A DNA stretch of 64,000 nt from Calliopum simillimum (lineage: Eukaryota > Arthropoda > Insecta > Diptera > Lauxaniidae): the NCBI GenBank assembly GCA_951812925.1, contig OX638370.1:110498897-110562896 (forward strand). Reading direction: 5' to 3'. Position 1 is the stretch's first letter. Each line of letters begins with the position of its first letter. Below the pieces are notes generated by a model. The model saw only the letters and a list, made by a program, of their open reading frames with translations. It was not told where the DNA came from and searched no databases. Positions 25,901 through 33,462 of this stretch are shown here, piece by piece. A program made the translations under genes and the position numbers.

Positions 25901-28900
25901 GAATGGTACTTCGGAATATTGACAGCTACCTCTCTTGCAATGTCATCAAACAATAATATTGGAGTTCCTTATACAAAAACACTACTTCAAACCGATCTTT
26001 ATCATAGAAAAATGTTACCCTACGAGTTGAAATTCTTCATTCAATATAAGAAAACTACCTCAAGCCGAGCTTTCTCAAATTGGGTTTTCGGATAAGAGCA
26101 CTGCCTTATGATACGATCTCAAAAAAGATTTTCTAATACAAGTGAATCACTTCCATTCATTTGGAATTTATAATGCAAGAGCATAACCTCAAATTGTAGT
26201 CCTATGTAACTTAAATTGATATTAATCGTACAAAAGAAATGTTTCGAACCGGACAAAAAAATTTAAAATGCATTTCCATAGAACATTTTTATCTAAAACA
26301 TTAGGGTGACCCAAGAAAATCTTTTCTGTAAAGCAATTTAGAAAATCTGTTTTTTACCTATAACTCTTCACGTTTTTATTTTAGACCCCTCCCAATTTTT
26401 TGTTAGTCTAGGCCTCACAGAACCTTTGTAACATTATGCATTAAACCCTATATATGAAGACTGTTTACTTCAAAAGTAACCACAACAATGCAATTTTCCA
26501 ATATTTGCAAATGAATATCAACGATATGATTTCTCTAGTTACTAATGCTTACAAGTCTTACCAGCTTCGATATTTGTACGTCATTTGTTAATATTCATGT
26601 ACAATATGTATGTACTTATGTATGTATGTTGCGGTTGGAGGATGCGCAAACCATCAGCCAAATGATCGTTTATTGTATGTTTGCGCCTTGAACTTCCTGT
26701 CGCTGGGAATTACCATGACGTTGTTGGCATTAAAAATTGAAACAAGCCAGCAACAGCAACAATAAACAAAACCCGTCATGGGAATCTGATTTTTTTAGCA
26801 TACAAGAATGACTAGGCTTGCCATAACTTGTGTATTTAATTTTTGTGTGGGTAAGCAAAAGTAATGTCATAAAGTAATAATATCGTCATTTTCGCAAAAG
26901 GCGTCAAAAGTCATTGGGGCTTAAATATTTCTAATACAGATAATAGAGAATTAGTTGACAATCAGCAATAAAGAAATACAACAATTTAAAGTCAGATATT
27001 TTGCAAGCAACAATTCAAAAGTGCGTGAAATGGACACAAAAGCACAACAATTCTAGAGGTAGTCTGATAATCTTTATTATTTTTTTAACTTATTTTCGTC
27101 AATTTTACAAATTCAAGTAAACTTTCTGAGAAAACAGAATGCAATGTTTTACATTTTTAACAAAATGGCAGCCAATTCACATCATGATATTATTTTTGTT
27201 TCACCATGTATAAGATTGAGCTCATTGTTTTCTTTCAAGTAAGTAAGCAAGCAAATCTTTTCTGAGAGCACTTGATAAATATCAAAAAGCTATGGCAATC
27301 CTACTTACTTTACGTTATGCTGCAGTAACTCAGCATTAAGCAATATCCATTTTCATTACTGGCTGCACACGAACTTGATAACTGCCTTGGCTAGAAAATT
27401 TACTTTTATGATTTTTTATTTTTTTATTTTTGTTTGTTAACATTGTAGTAACAATGCAGTAAGGATTTTGTTGATTTCTTGTATACTGCAACATCCTAAT
27501 AGATGGCACTAACGCCAACGCCACTGTTGCTAATTTCCACCAGCAGACAAATGATAATTTTGTTAAAAAAATAGTGAAAGTTCGATTAACTGAAGATGAG
27601 GCTGGGTTCAAAGGAATTGCATAAAATGTCAACAGCCAAAGACCAAAAACCAAATTCAATGCACAAATTTACCTACGATAAACAAAAATTGACAGAGAGC
27701 GCAATGAACTGTGAAATTTGGCGGTGATGTTTAAATGCATGAAAATTACTAAATGAAATTTTTGAATATTACATAATAGACCGGGTCGATTTTGTATAAA
27801 GCAAAATAAAATTATTCTCGAAACCGACTCAAAAGTTAGAGGGACTCTTAAAAACGATATCTGCATAATTTATTTTTTTTTTTTTTCATTCTGAGAAATA
27901 CCAATGAATCATTTTTGACTCCACTGAAGCCCTATTTTGGCTAAAAAAACATGTTTGGTCATAACTTTTTTTTTCATTTGGAAATGGAGTGCTTTAGATA
28001 TAAAGATTATGTTCTTGCAAAAATTTTGGCGTTTAAAAACAACTTTTGTTTTGGGGTATAGATAATATTCGGTTCCAAAAATCAATTTTTTTACGTTTTG
28101 CAATAACTATTGTAGTTCGGAAAAACGATTTTTTACTCAAAAGCAAGGGAACTTACGAAAAAAGTGCTGCATGAGGCAAAAAATGCTTAGAATTGTCTAA
28201 TGGATACGTGTGAATTTTTTCAGAATTTTTATTTTTTCAAAAAATTTATCAAATTGAGTTTTCAGCTACGTTTGTCAGCAAAATGCTAGGTTCACTTAGA
28301 ACCAAGGCATCTACGAAAAAATTGCACATAAAAAGTAAAATGCTTAGAATCTTTCAAAAAATAGGTGTGAATTTTTTCAGAATTTTTGGAATTTTTTTTT
28401 ATTTTTTATATTTTTGACCAAGTTTTGAAAAATTATGAAATAGCTCAAAAAATTTTAAAAAAAATCGCACATATTGTTTGAACAATTCTAAGCATTTTTT
28501 GCCGTATACACTTTTTTCGATAGATGCCTTGCTTCTGAGTAAAAAATCGATTTTCCGTACTTGTTATTGAAACCTCGTTATTTGGAACCGAATATTATCT
28601 ATAACCCAAAAAAAAATTAAATTTAAACGCCAACATTTTTATTTTAATCTTTATTTCTAAAGCACTTTTGGGTATACATTTTCAAATGAAAAAAAAAAGT
28701 TATCATCAAAAAACGTGTTTTTTAGCCAAAATAGAATCGCCTTCAGTAGAATCAAAATGGTTTTTCTTAGAATAAAAAAAAAAAATATGTAGATATCGTT
28801 TTTAAGAATCTCTCTAACTTTTTAGTCGGTTTCGGGATGAATCTAAATTTCGACCCTGTCTATTACATATTATGTACCTGTGTGAACAAAATTTCTCAAA

Positions 28901-31900
28901 ATCTCCCAAAAAAAAAAAAATCAGCTCTAATGGAAACGAATTGCTGCCCAAAAATCATTTTCAAGGAAAATATTTTTGGGAGCAACATTTTCGTTTTTGG
29001 ATCATATTTCATTTTTATTATAGGATTTTAGATAAATTTGCTTTAGAAATACATTTGTAAATAAAGAAATAAAGTAACTCGACCACAAAGAAGACACACA
29101 TAACAAAACCACTCTAAAGCCAAAACAGAGGCAAATATTCAGATAATAAAGGCAACTATTGACGCCACTAACGTAATGACTTATAGACGAGTGACTAAAA
29201 TGTGGTTAATGAAACGCAACAATAAAGGAATAAATTAAAATTTCTTGAATGATATTGTTGCCATTGTTATTGTGATTCATCTGCCTACTGTTTGGGTTAT
29301 GGTAACATTAATTTTCATATGAATATGATGATATACGCATTGTTTAATTTAATTGACTTTCTCGAAATATTAGACATAAGGTATGATTTCATGTACAAAC
29401 GTATGAATACTCGTATACAATATATATTTGTGTGTTTTTTTTACAAAAATGCAGAATTTATTTGTGAAAGTGAAAAATAGAAACGATTACAAATCGATCA
29501 AATGACGTTGTGGTTCACATGCATGTGAAAAATGAGCATGCGCGCATGCGTAGTTTCATGGAGAAATATTACACTCTTACTTCTTGTAATGTTTTTTTGT
29601 TTTGTTTTCTTCTTAATATATGACACAAATCGGCTTGTAACGAAAAATACACTATAAAAATGCAATTAAACTGCAATTAGTTTTGATATGCGCGCCAAAG
29701 CAATTAATAAAAGTGTTCATGGCGCTTAACTATCTGTATGCAGTTGGTTGGTTGCATCTGCGCAATACAATGCAACCGTGTGTTGCATTTTATGTTACAG
29801 TTAATGGCAATTGAAATCGTCTCAATGTTGCAGCATTGCGTTAAATTGTCAAAGTAAGCGGCTACTCAGCGGCAAATTACTTTTTGATTTATAAGTATTT
29901 ACCTGATTTTCACAATTATGAGCTTTGAGGCATATTTTTGGATTGAACAATATTTAAAATAGAGATGCCTTTGGCATTCTCATGTACTCGTAAATATTTT
30001 TTTGTTTTGGTTCGATTAGTTCTCTTTATCTTGTAGCTTTGATTTTTTGTAGCGAATAATTTGCCTCAGCTTTTCGTAAATCTTTCCCAGATATTCAAAA
30101 ATTCTCAGAGTTATTGAAACATAAATAGTGAAACAAATCGGTGGAGAAGGTTGAAGTTAAGTAGTTAAAAGGAAAGCGTTCATTTTCATATTTGTAGTAA
30201 TTGCAAAAAGTAAAAAACATTTGGAAATAAGCCCTTTTGTTTGCAAATCACTCTAATTCCACCATTTGGAAGTTTATGCTGATGTTTATAGGCATAGTAT
30301 GTAAGCACCAACATATATAGTCTGGGGCATATAAAAAATATTAATAGTTTTTTTTGGCCACTATTCAAAATACGTCTTTTTGTATCAAACTCTAAAAATT
30401 TATATATGATATTATATGGAAATAAGCCCTTGTTTTGAAATGCGACTTTTGATCACGATTTTATCTTGGAAAAATACATTTTTTGTGATGAATTTTGAAC
30501 TAGAGGATGCATTTTAGCAAGGTAATGGCGATGGCATTCTTTGGTTTGTTCGAGGTTGGAAGTGGTTATACGCCCTTTTGAAAAATCACTCCTCAAATGT
30601 CGTTGGAGAACAAAATTCATAAAACGTTGATAAAAATCAAAACTCAAGATCAAATTCGATGGATACGATGACACAGTGCAACAAATTGAGGAGAAATCAA
30701 TCTGAATTTGATCCCGATAACTTTTTTTGACTAATTTAGGGGCACCGATTTCGAATCTGGCAAGCATTTTCTATTTTCAGGTCTGAGATCCGAGTTCTCT
30801 TTGATTTAATGAGCAGAAAACGCTATTTTCAGATAAATGGCGTACATCCAGAAAGTAGTGTGATTAACTATTGCCAACGGAATCGAATGGATAAAGGGTG
30901 CAGCAAAATTCAAAAAAAAAAAAAATAAGTGCATTAAAAATTATCATAGAAGAAAGTCTTAAAAAACCACTAAACTATTGGATAATATCTTAGAAAGTAA
31001 TGATCCCATTGAAAACGTTAAATATATGGTTTAAAAAGGAAGGGCTATTCCATTCCGTTGACAAAAGTGAACTACACTACTTCCTGGATGTACGCCATAC
31101 TTATGTCTGAAAATAGCATTTTATGCACTTAAATCAAGGATAACTCGGATCTCAGACCTGATAGGAGAAAAAGGTTACCAATATTTTGAAAATTTTGCTT
31201 ATATAGGAGGTGCCACGCCGTCTGGTTCCAGTACACCTAGTTTTTTCTCAGAGCTTGCATTTATAGTCCTTAGCGTTTGAGTGAAATTTAGTTGTATTAT
31301 CTCAAAATACTCTTTCTATACAGCATTTTGAAAATTTTCCTGATATGGATGGTGCCACGCCCTCTTGTCTGAGTTCGCCTAGTTTTTTCTCAGAGCTTGC
31401 ATTTATTGATCTGAATGTTTGAGTGCAATTTGGTTGGGTTTTCTCAAAAAACGCTTTCAGTATAACATTTTGCAACTTTTGTTTGCACGGGAGGTGCCAC
31501 GCCCCCTTGTCCGAATTTGCCTAGTTTTTGCTTAGAGCTTTGTTTTGAACAAGTGATGGCAGACGCTGTTCACTTTATTTCATTTGCTTAGAAATTCACT
31601 GTAATCAATGTCTGCCAGACGAACAAATCATTTTGAATATACTGCCACCTAACTATGACGTGAAAAGAAGCAATCAACTATAGAAACCCTAAAAAATAAT
31701 CAGTGTCATGGCGCCAAGAAACCATTTTTCTTAGCGTTTTTGTTTTTAAGAATTATGTAACATGAAAAAGAATAAATTAACATTTCCCAACATACATTTT
31801 ATCATTGCAGGTATTACAAAGAATCGACGATGTGTCATTGATGTGCGATAAACGCATAGCAAGTCTGAAGAAGTTAACGTTAAAACCACCGCGGCCCGTA

Positions 31901-31978
31901 CAAACTGTTACACCAGAGCCAGCAGTGCCGCTACAACCACCAGGTGGGGCGCCACATTTATTACGCCGAAAGCATAAG
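1441..31978 (+). CDS. Dbl-family Rho guanine-nucleotide exchange factor (MCF2/MCF2L/DBS-like), N-terminal half, partial
   Basis: Ten exons join in frame to 669 codons: 1441-1941, 2014-2128, 2798-2888, 2948-3178, 3242-3391, 4404-4516, 10516-10636, 11238-11546, 11617-11826, 31811-31978. All introns have GT-AG ends and consistent phases. The domain order is a Q/S/T-rich N-terminus, a SEC14/CRAL-TRIO domain (about residues 155-330), spectrin-type helical repeats (about 335-615) and a proline-rich, basic linker ending LLRRKHK. This order is that of vertebrate DBS/MCF2L and MCF2, which activate RhoA/Cdc42 at membranes. The SEC14 domain binds phosphoinositides and the spectrin region is regulatory. 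The DH and PH domains that perform nucleotide exchange should follow but are absent here, so the gene either continues beyond 64 kb or ends early (see 32131). The true start is not fixed. The insect gene name is not assigned because close paralogues (puratrophin/PLEKHG4 type) share this layout. Confidence 0.85.
2014..3391 (+). CDS. RhoGEF exons 2-5: SEC14 (CRAL-TRIO) domain and start of spectrin repeat
   Basis: Exons 2014-2128, 2798-2888, 2948-3178 and 3242-3391. The first reads GGRTQDGCPLIIFPD, the hallmark opening strand of Dbl-family SEC14 domains. LGFHLIIDRRKDKW, PGIIHVVYVLRPSGLFQKAI and FRLVICSALNDLHEYLD follow as the central sheet and helices. GGGLVYSHHEWIQQR is the family's characteristic exit motif into the spectrin repeat (LEKFSSLTHQVSAELDIFI). 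Nothing in the domain is broken. Confidence 0.87.
2161..2455. mobile_element. foldback/MITE in RhoGEF intron 2
   Basis: The two arms (about 2161-2290 and 2315-2455) are imperfect inverted copies. Both contain CGCGAAAACAAGACTTTATG, a CAATAGACC/CGAATAGACC block, a GATTCGAC block and a GTGAACGT block. It has no coding capacity and is a non-autonomous foldback element. Confidence 0.8.
2489..2719. mobile_element. MITE with about 50-bp terminal inverted repeats
   Basis: The left end (GGCCTGTTCCGAAATCCA, then GATTTCAATT) matches the reverse complement of the right end (ATGGATTTCGCAATAGGC). The match extends through TTTTCGTTTCGAA. The interior is AT-rich and non-coding. It sits in the same intron as the 2161 foldback. 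Confidence 0.75.
3406..4355. mobile_element. Foldback family A, full-length copy (about 950 bp)
   Basis: Long inverted arms start CAGGGTGTTAACGATAAAGT and end TCTTATCGTTTACACCCTA. Shared internal blocks on each arm are GAGGCTTCTGGGAGATAGAG, a CTGAGGAGTTATAG block, a TTGGGTCAGCCTAAC block and an AAATGGCCGCCAAAGTC block. Full or partial copies occur at 10652, 20397, 26285, 38650 and 50998, making it the most abundant element of the window. It encodes no protein, and TA-rich flanks suggest Tc1/mariner-type mobilisation. Confidence 0.8.
4404..4516 (+). CDS. RhoGEF exon 6: spectrin-repeat helix
   Basis: The exon reads EEIFAAAKHGETLLNNIKS and continues NDEIKEFSERTGNVSAIER, with phase 2 at the donor (AG|GTAAAA). 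The GETLL and NVSAIERLL patterns are typical of the DBS/kalirin-type spectrin segment. It joins to the exon at 10516 across a 6-kb intron filled with repeats. Confidence 0.85.
5022..5125. mobile_element. small hairpin MITE (about 100 bp)
   Basis: Imperfect 43-base arms flank a short loop. The left arm contains CAATATTCCCGAGGAATTTT and the right arm its complement AAAATTCCCCGGGAATATTG; outer ATCGGGAA and TTCACGAT also pair. Non-coding. Confidence 0.7.
5697..6135 (+). pseudogene. 5'-truncated LINE remnant: C-terminal CCHC-like segment, snap-back 5' end, TAACC tail
   Basis: Frame 5736-6023 encodes a 95-residue segment with LIGAITGHCAMGIH, C-R-S-C, E-T-V-F-H-F-F-C-E-C and a CPAL motif. This is the C-terminal region after the reverse transcriptase/RNase H domain in jockey/LOA/R1-like non-LTR elements (a Cys-x2-Cys...His...Cys pattern). 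The copy is heavily truncated and has no polymerase domain. The 3' end runs into TAACCTAACCTAACC at about 6116, a LINE-type simple-sequence tail. Its 5' boundary is a perfect 30-base inverted repeat (5697-5726 and 5741-5770). Confidence 0.65.
6188..6345. mobile_element. MITE, about 160 bp
   Basis: The arms pair AATACGATGTTTCTTTGTAA with TTCTGAAGTAAGCATCGTAC (imperfect), and the inner blocks TTTTAAGATGACATCAT and ATGATGTCATCTTAAA pair closely. Non-coding. Confidence 0.6.
7021..7465. mobile_element. nested foldback/MITE (445 bp) inserted in the left arm of the larger element
   Basis: The ends TGGGTTATTCTATTCTAAC and GTTAGAATAGAATTACCCA are inverted repeats, with about 195-base near-perfect arms and a spacer of about 27 bases (7217-7245). 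It is flanked by TA at 7019-7020 and 7466-7467. The right arm of the host foldback retains the uninterrupted sequence, so insertion site and TA duplication can be read directly. One arm carries a 12-base duplication (CCTCATATTGGT twice at about 7393). Confidence 0.85.
7710..7872 (+). other. unique core of the foldback with a 39-codon open segment
   Basis: From CAG at 7710 the frame is open for 39 codons to TAA at 7827-7829, reading QKHTPNVAVKLLEAHDA and continuing with a basic, Trp-containing segment. AATAAA follows at 7867. The composition is markedly less AT-rich than the arms and looks like a captured piece of an exon or the last scrap of a transposase. I do not recognise the family. Confidence 0.3.
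9150..9480 (+). repeat. tandem repeat, about 125-bp unit, 2.5-3 copies
   Basis: Units share CGATCCATAAA or CCCTAAAATAAATAAATT, a block of TTTCACAAAAAATTAA type, and TCTCGAATACAG/TCTCGAATACTG at about 9194, 9322 and 9446. Open frames on both strands here are products of the repeat. Confidence 0.6.
9500..10500. other. intron sequence with no recognised feature
   Basis: AT-rich intronic DNA of the RhoGEF gene. Homopolymer runs and short open frames (9962-10153 plus, 10193-10462 minus) lack splice context or protein motifs. I see nothing else I can support. Confidence 0.5.
10516..10636 (+). CDS. RhoGEF exon 7: spectrin repeat
   Basis: Completes the AG|A codon of the previous exon and reads LLVQLEETERRFDEFW then RTHRNRLQQCLELRRFEHDF, ending LQ|GTGAGT. 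The tryptophan in FDEFW and the LQQCLELRRFE motif are diagnostic of the DBS/MCF2 spectrin region. The acceptor TATCGTAG has almost no pyrimidine tract, which is unusual for a constitutive exon. Confidence 0.85.
10652..11192. mobile_element. Foldback family A, internally shortened copy (about 540 bp)
   Basis: Ends CAGGATATAAACGTTAAGGT and a terminal TTTTTACACCCT, with internal blocks GAAGCTTCTGG, TTGGGCCACTCTAACG and TAGGGTGACGCAAGAAA shared with the copies at 3406 and 50998. The centre of the full-length element is missing. It lies in the 600-base intron before exon 8. Confidence 0.75.
11238..11826 (+). CDS. RhoGEF exons 8-9: spectrin-like helical region
   Basis: Exons 11238-11546 and 11617-11826 are separated by a 70-base intron with strong sites (AAG|GTTTGT, TTTTCAG|GCT). 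They encode 103 and 70 codons of amphipathic helix. Recognisable elements are GYP-type GLRGVYPWEI and CDELQRVCD in the first, and NQWCANGVELLASQRIEKCS, AEQSLQEIQAF and TPETKALVSQ in the second. These are continuous coiled helices of the regulatory spectrin segment. Confidence 0.85.
11830..13030. other. first part of the 20-kb RhoGEF intron
   Basis: Poly-T runs near 11967, 12333 and 12890 and scattered short frames. No exon, RNA gene or element recognised. Confidence 0.5.
13035..13305. mobile_element. MITE, about 270 bp
   Basis: Inverted arms: GTTCGATTAATCGAACGTTG, then CTTATCCCATACCACAAAAT, pair with ATTTTATGGTATGGGATAGG and TTTCGATTAATGGAACACTA. Non-coding; in the large RhoGEF intron. Confidence 0.7.
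13550..14015 (+). repeat. simple-sequence patches (CAA/CAG and GAGT)
   Basis: CAA/CAG-type low complexity at 13557-13585 and 13768-13830, and a (GTGA)n run at 13990-14012. These lack splice sites and in-frame continuity with the RhoGEF, so they are read as intronic microsatellites. Confidence 0.5.
14335..15170 (-). repeat. 19-bp minisatellite array (family M19), inverted orientation
   Basis: Degenerate tandem units such as GTCGAAAAATGTTGATAGA and ATCCAAAAATGTTGATATA recur every 19 bases for over 800 bases. The reverse complement of the unit matches the 19-base unit of the array at 23380-24760. Four overlapping minus-strand open frames (with FFDSINIF-like peptides) are artefacts of the periodicity. 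Confidence 0.85.
15340..15625 (+). repeat. dispersed repeat containing unexpanded CTTGGTCTTGG motifs
   Basis: Several scattered GTCTTGGTCTTG, TTGGTCTCG and CTTGGTATTG motifs plus the block CATCTCTATTAACTTTAAATG. The same block and framing recur around the hexamer satellite at 36465-37080, so the two are copies of one repeat, this one without the satellite expansion. Confidence 0.7.
15630..17425. other. intron sequence with no recognised feature
   Basis: AT-rich intronic DNA. Open frames on both strands at 16262-16791 and 17071-17286 lack recognisable motifs. A (CTGC) microsatellite patch lies near 16557. Confidence 0.45.
17430..18125. mobile_element. foldback-type element, about 0.7 kb
   Basis: The ends ATGGGACGTTTCATCTCAAC and, on the other side, GTTGACATGGAACGTCCAAT are inverted repeats. 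Between them are poly-T/A tracts and no conserved reading frame. A related terminus (ATGGGACGTTTCAGGCTAAC) occurs at about 53827. Confidence 0.6.
18130..19365. other. intron sequence with no recognised feature
   Basis: AT-rich; nothing beyond short chance open frames. Confidence 0.45.
19370..19580. mobile_element. MITE, about 210 bp with 50-bp inverted repeats
   Basis: The left arm has GTATAAGTTGGTAACTCAAG and TTTACGGGACAGTGTTTTTC. The right arm has the complements GAAAAACACTATCCCGTAAA and TTTGAGTTACTAACTTACAC. Non-coding. Confidence 0.75.
20397..20762. mobile_element. Foldback family A, truncated copy
   Basis: Starts in the centre of the family consensus (CAATCCATTTGAAGGCTC, AGATAAAGAGCAGCGCG) and runs through AATTAAAGGAAATTTAACGA and the CAGAACTTTGCAAAATC block, then is broken by the next repeat at 20763. 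Both terminal inverted repeats are missing. Confidence 0.6.
20763..21060. mobile_element. Foldback family B fragment (AATGGGACGACGTA)
   Basis: Begins GATATTTTAATGGGACGACG, as at 53649, and carries the segment with TTTCAACCACATTACCACGT and TATCGCTTTATAAATGGC. This is the inverted counterpart of 54190-54310. Non-coding. Confidence 0.5.
21065..23040. other. intron sequence; less AT-rich island near 22180-22350
   Basis: No gene. The segment at about 22180-22350 is visibly richer in G+C, with CAGCGCC-type words, than the flanking DNA and has no repeat structure. It could be a conserved intronic regulatory element, but this is a guess from composition only. Confidence 0.3.
23050..23350. repeat. 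cluster of short inverted motifs (TTCTGGCGTTATTTCC type)
   Basis: About a dozen variants of TTTCTGGCGTTATTTCC and its complement GGAAATAACGCCAGAA alternate in both orientations, making a dense stem-loop-capable region. It directly precedes the large M19 minisatellite. Confidence 0.65.
23380..24760 (+). repeat. 19-bp minisatellite array (family M19), main array about 1.4 kb
   Basis: Units such as CAAGATTTTTTGACTTTTT, CAAGTTTTTCCAACTTTCT and CCAGATTTTTCCACTTTCT repeat every 19 bases. A longer-range repeat of about 110 bases is visible: TTCAACTGTTTGCAGATTTT at about 23684 and again at about 23800. Phe-rich open frames are artefacts. The unit is the reverse complement of the array at 14335-15170. 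Confidence 0.9.
24770..26280. other. intron sequence; less AT-rich segment at 25120-25700
   Basis: No exon recognised. 25120-25700 has a (CTG)n patch and a more balanced composition than its surroundings. Confidence 0.35.
26285..26455. mobile_element. Foldback family A, half copy
   Basis: Right-hand arm only: ATTAGGGTGACCCAAGAAAA, TATAACTCTTCACG, TAGTCTAGGCCTC and a terminal TTAAACCCTATATA. No left arm nearby. Confidence 0.65.
26460..27770. other. intron sequence with no recognised feature
   Basis: A minus-strand open frame at 27336-27659 has no motif I recognise and no splice support. A (TATG)n patch lies near 26605-26630. Confidence 0.4.
27775..28870. mobile_element. foldback element, about 1.1 kb
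   Basis: Arms pair over about 300 bases. The ends are TAATAGACCGGGTCGATTTT and AAATTTCGACCCTGTCTATT; inner pairs include ACGATATCTGCAT/ATGTAGATATCGT, TTTTGGCTAAAAAAACA/GTTTTTTAGCCAAAA, and AACCGAATATTATCTAT on the right arm against ATAGATAATATTCGGTT on the left. The centre holds two GAATTTTTTCAGAATTTTT-type repeats. Non-coding. Confidence 0.8.
28880..30720. other. intron sequence with no recognised feature
   Basis: No exon recognised. 29520-29560 contains the GCGCATGCGT word that recurs in other intergenic islands of the window. The frame at 30453-30767 runs into the next foldback. Confidence 0.4.
30740..31190. mobile_element. Foldback family C, copy 1
   Basis: Arms: CAGGTCTGAGATCCGAGTTC, GGCGTACATCCAGAAAGTAG and CCAACGGAATCGAATGG pair with CCATTCCGTTGAC, CTACTTCCTGGATGTACGCC and AACTCGGATCTCAGACCTGA. 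A second copy lies at 38040-38480. Confidence 0.75.
31195..31560 (+). repeat. 142-bp tandem repeat (GGAGGTGCCACGCC family), three units
   Basis: Units beginning GGAGGTGCCACGCC-like at about 31206, 31349 and 31489 are spaced about 142 bases apart and share TTTTCTCAGAGCTTGCATTT. The same unit and spacing recur at 63100-63470 and as an inverted fragment at 61660. Confidence 0.75.
31811..31978 (+). CDS. RhoGEF exon 10: end of spectrin region and Pro-rich basic linker
   Basis: The acceptor TCATTGCAG and donor AAG|GTAAGC are both strong, and both junctions are phase 0. It encodes VLQRIDDVSLMCDKRIASLK, the family signature at the end of the spectrin region, then a Pro-rich stretch (PPRPVQTVTPEPAV...PPGGAPH) and LLRRKHK. 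In vertebrate DBS the DH domain starts soon after this linker. Confidence 0.85.
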
Positions 31979-32130
31979 GTAAGCAAAGTAAACAAAGTCT
32001 TTGTGACTTTCATTAGATGCGAGTAGGTATTCTTACGCTGGGTTTTTGGGATAAAAGCATGAAAAGTATGAATCATCATCGCTTCAAAAAGGGGTTATAT
32101 AGCAAATGACTAATCGTTAAATGGTTGCAG

Positions 32131-32157
32131 TCAGCTGAAGAGCACGAACTTTGTTAA
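32131..32157 (+). CDS. candidate alternative last exon of the RhoGEF (SAEEHELC-stop)
   Basis: After GGTTGCAG at 32130, splicing from 31978 in phase 0 adds SAEEHELC and a TAA stop. An AATAAA polyadenylation signal follows at about 32264. This would make a SEC14-spectrin protein without DH-PH. The acceptor lacks a clear pyrimidine tract, so this may equally be chance. Confidence 0.25.
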   Translation, partial: SAEEHELC

Positions 32158-32299
32158 GTTGGAGAATGCAACTGATATCGTTCGTTATGTAAATCAGAAC
32201 AAAGCATCTGTAGCAGAAGCAATAACAAAAAGAACAACAACATTCCTTGAATTATTACCAAGAATAAAATTTTGTAGCTTAAAGATAAATGAAGAAGAT

Positions 32300-33120
32300 A
32301 CTTAACATAAAGAATGATTACCTACATTTGTAAATTAAACGAAACATTGAGTTGCCGATGTGTTGTTGACCTCAAAAAAATATTTGTGATTTACGGCCAT
32401 GGCATATATTTAAGTTTGAATTTATGAGAACATATTAGTTTCATTTTGAAATAGGTATGTGAATAATTGAGGTCATTTTGTTACGTTTATTTGCTACTTC
32501 GATTATAAAATCATTTATATCCATCTAAAATAACCTCTTATTTTAACATAACACTATATGTCTTCAAATGAATTGCAAACTTGAACTGCAAAATGATTTA
32601 TCGGAGATAACTTAGTATTTTCCATTTGTATATCACTGCAATTGCTATGATTTATATGGCCCTACCTGGCAACATAAACCAATTAAACAATGACACTTGT
32701 GTTTTCGAACTTCACACGCCGCCTTTTCAGTATCTGTATCGTCTTCATTACGCGTTTTTCTTTATGAAATCTTACTTTTTACATGCATAGTACAATAGAC
32801 TGGTTCAGATTTGTATGAAACAAGTTAAAATTACTTGAGATTTCGTTCCCTGTTCACCAAAAGTTTCATTTTGTTGTTCGTAATATAAAATCTTTCTAAA
32901 TATAGAAAAATCTTCTATTTTGAAATTCAAACTGTTCTACTTTTTTTATATAAATATTAGTCGGTAAATTCGAATCTGCAATTTATTCATCATTAAGTTC
33001 TGTAGTTTTGGAGTTAATTACTGTCCACTTAAGATGAAAAATAAAGATACGAAGTTTAATGAAAGATTTGAATAAACTTTCTCCAAATTTCTATTCCGGG
33101 TACCAAAAGTTTCATTTTTG
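32300..33120. other. non-coding DNA with no recognised feature
   Basis: AT-rich; no gene, RNA or clear repeat seen. Confidence 0.45.
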
Positions 33121-33405
33121 TGTAGCGTAGGGGTCTGCAGAAGACGTCTTGTTGAAGTTTTAAGACATATCGTTTTCAGATACGTTATGTCTTGTACCTG
33201 CTTTTTATTTATCAAATACTTCAATTCAATGTCACATCCAAATGTCTTGACAGTACTTGAAGACGATAAAAGAAAAACACAAATTGTACTGCTAAAATCT
33301 GTCTTGTCTGATTTGCTTCTGCTCTTTTCAGTGTATAAACATTTGTACTGTAGTTGTAGTGTACTCTAGAAAATGCTACTTTAGTAACCTCTGCTTTGTT
33401 AACGA

Positions 33406-33407
<2 letters not shown>

Positions 33408-33441
<34 letters not shown>
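33408..33441 (+). repeat. (CT)n microsatellite
   Basis: About 17 CT dinucleotides with one CCCT interruption, immediately left of the mariner insertion. Confidence 0.9.
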
Positions 33442-33462
33442 GAAAATGTATGAACGCTAATA

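Noticed and set aside
27336..27659. 107-codon minus-strand open frame in the large RhoGEF intron
   Set aside because: No recognisable motif, no splice signals in register, AT-rich codon use; treated as chance.
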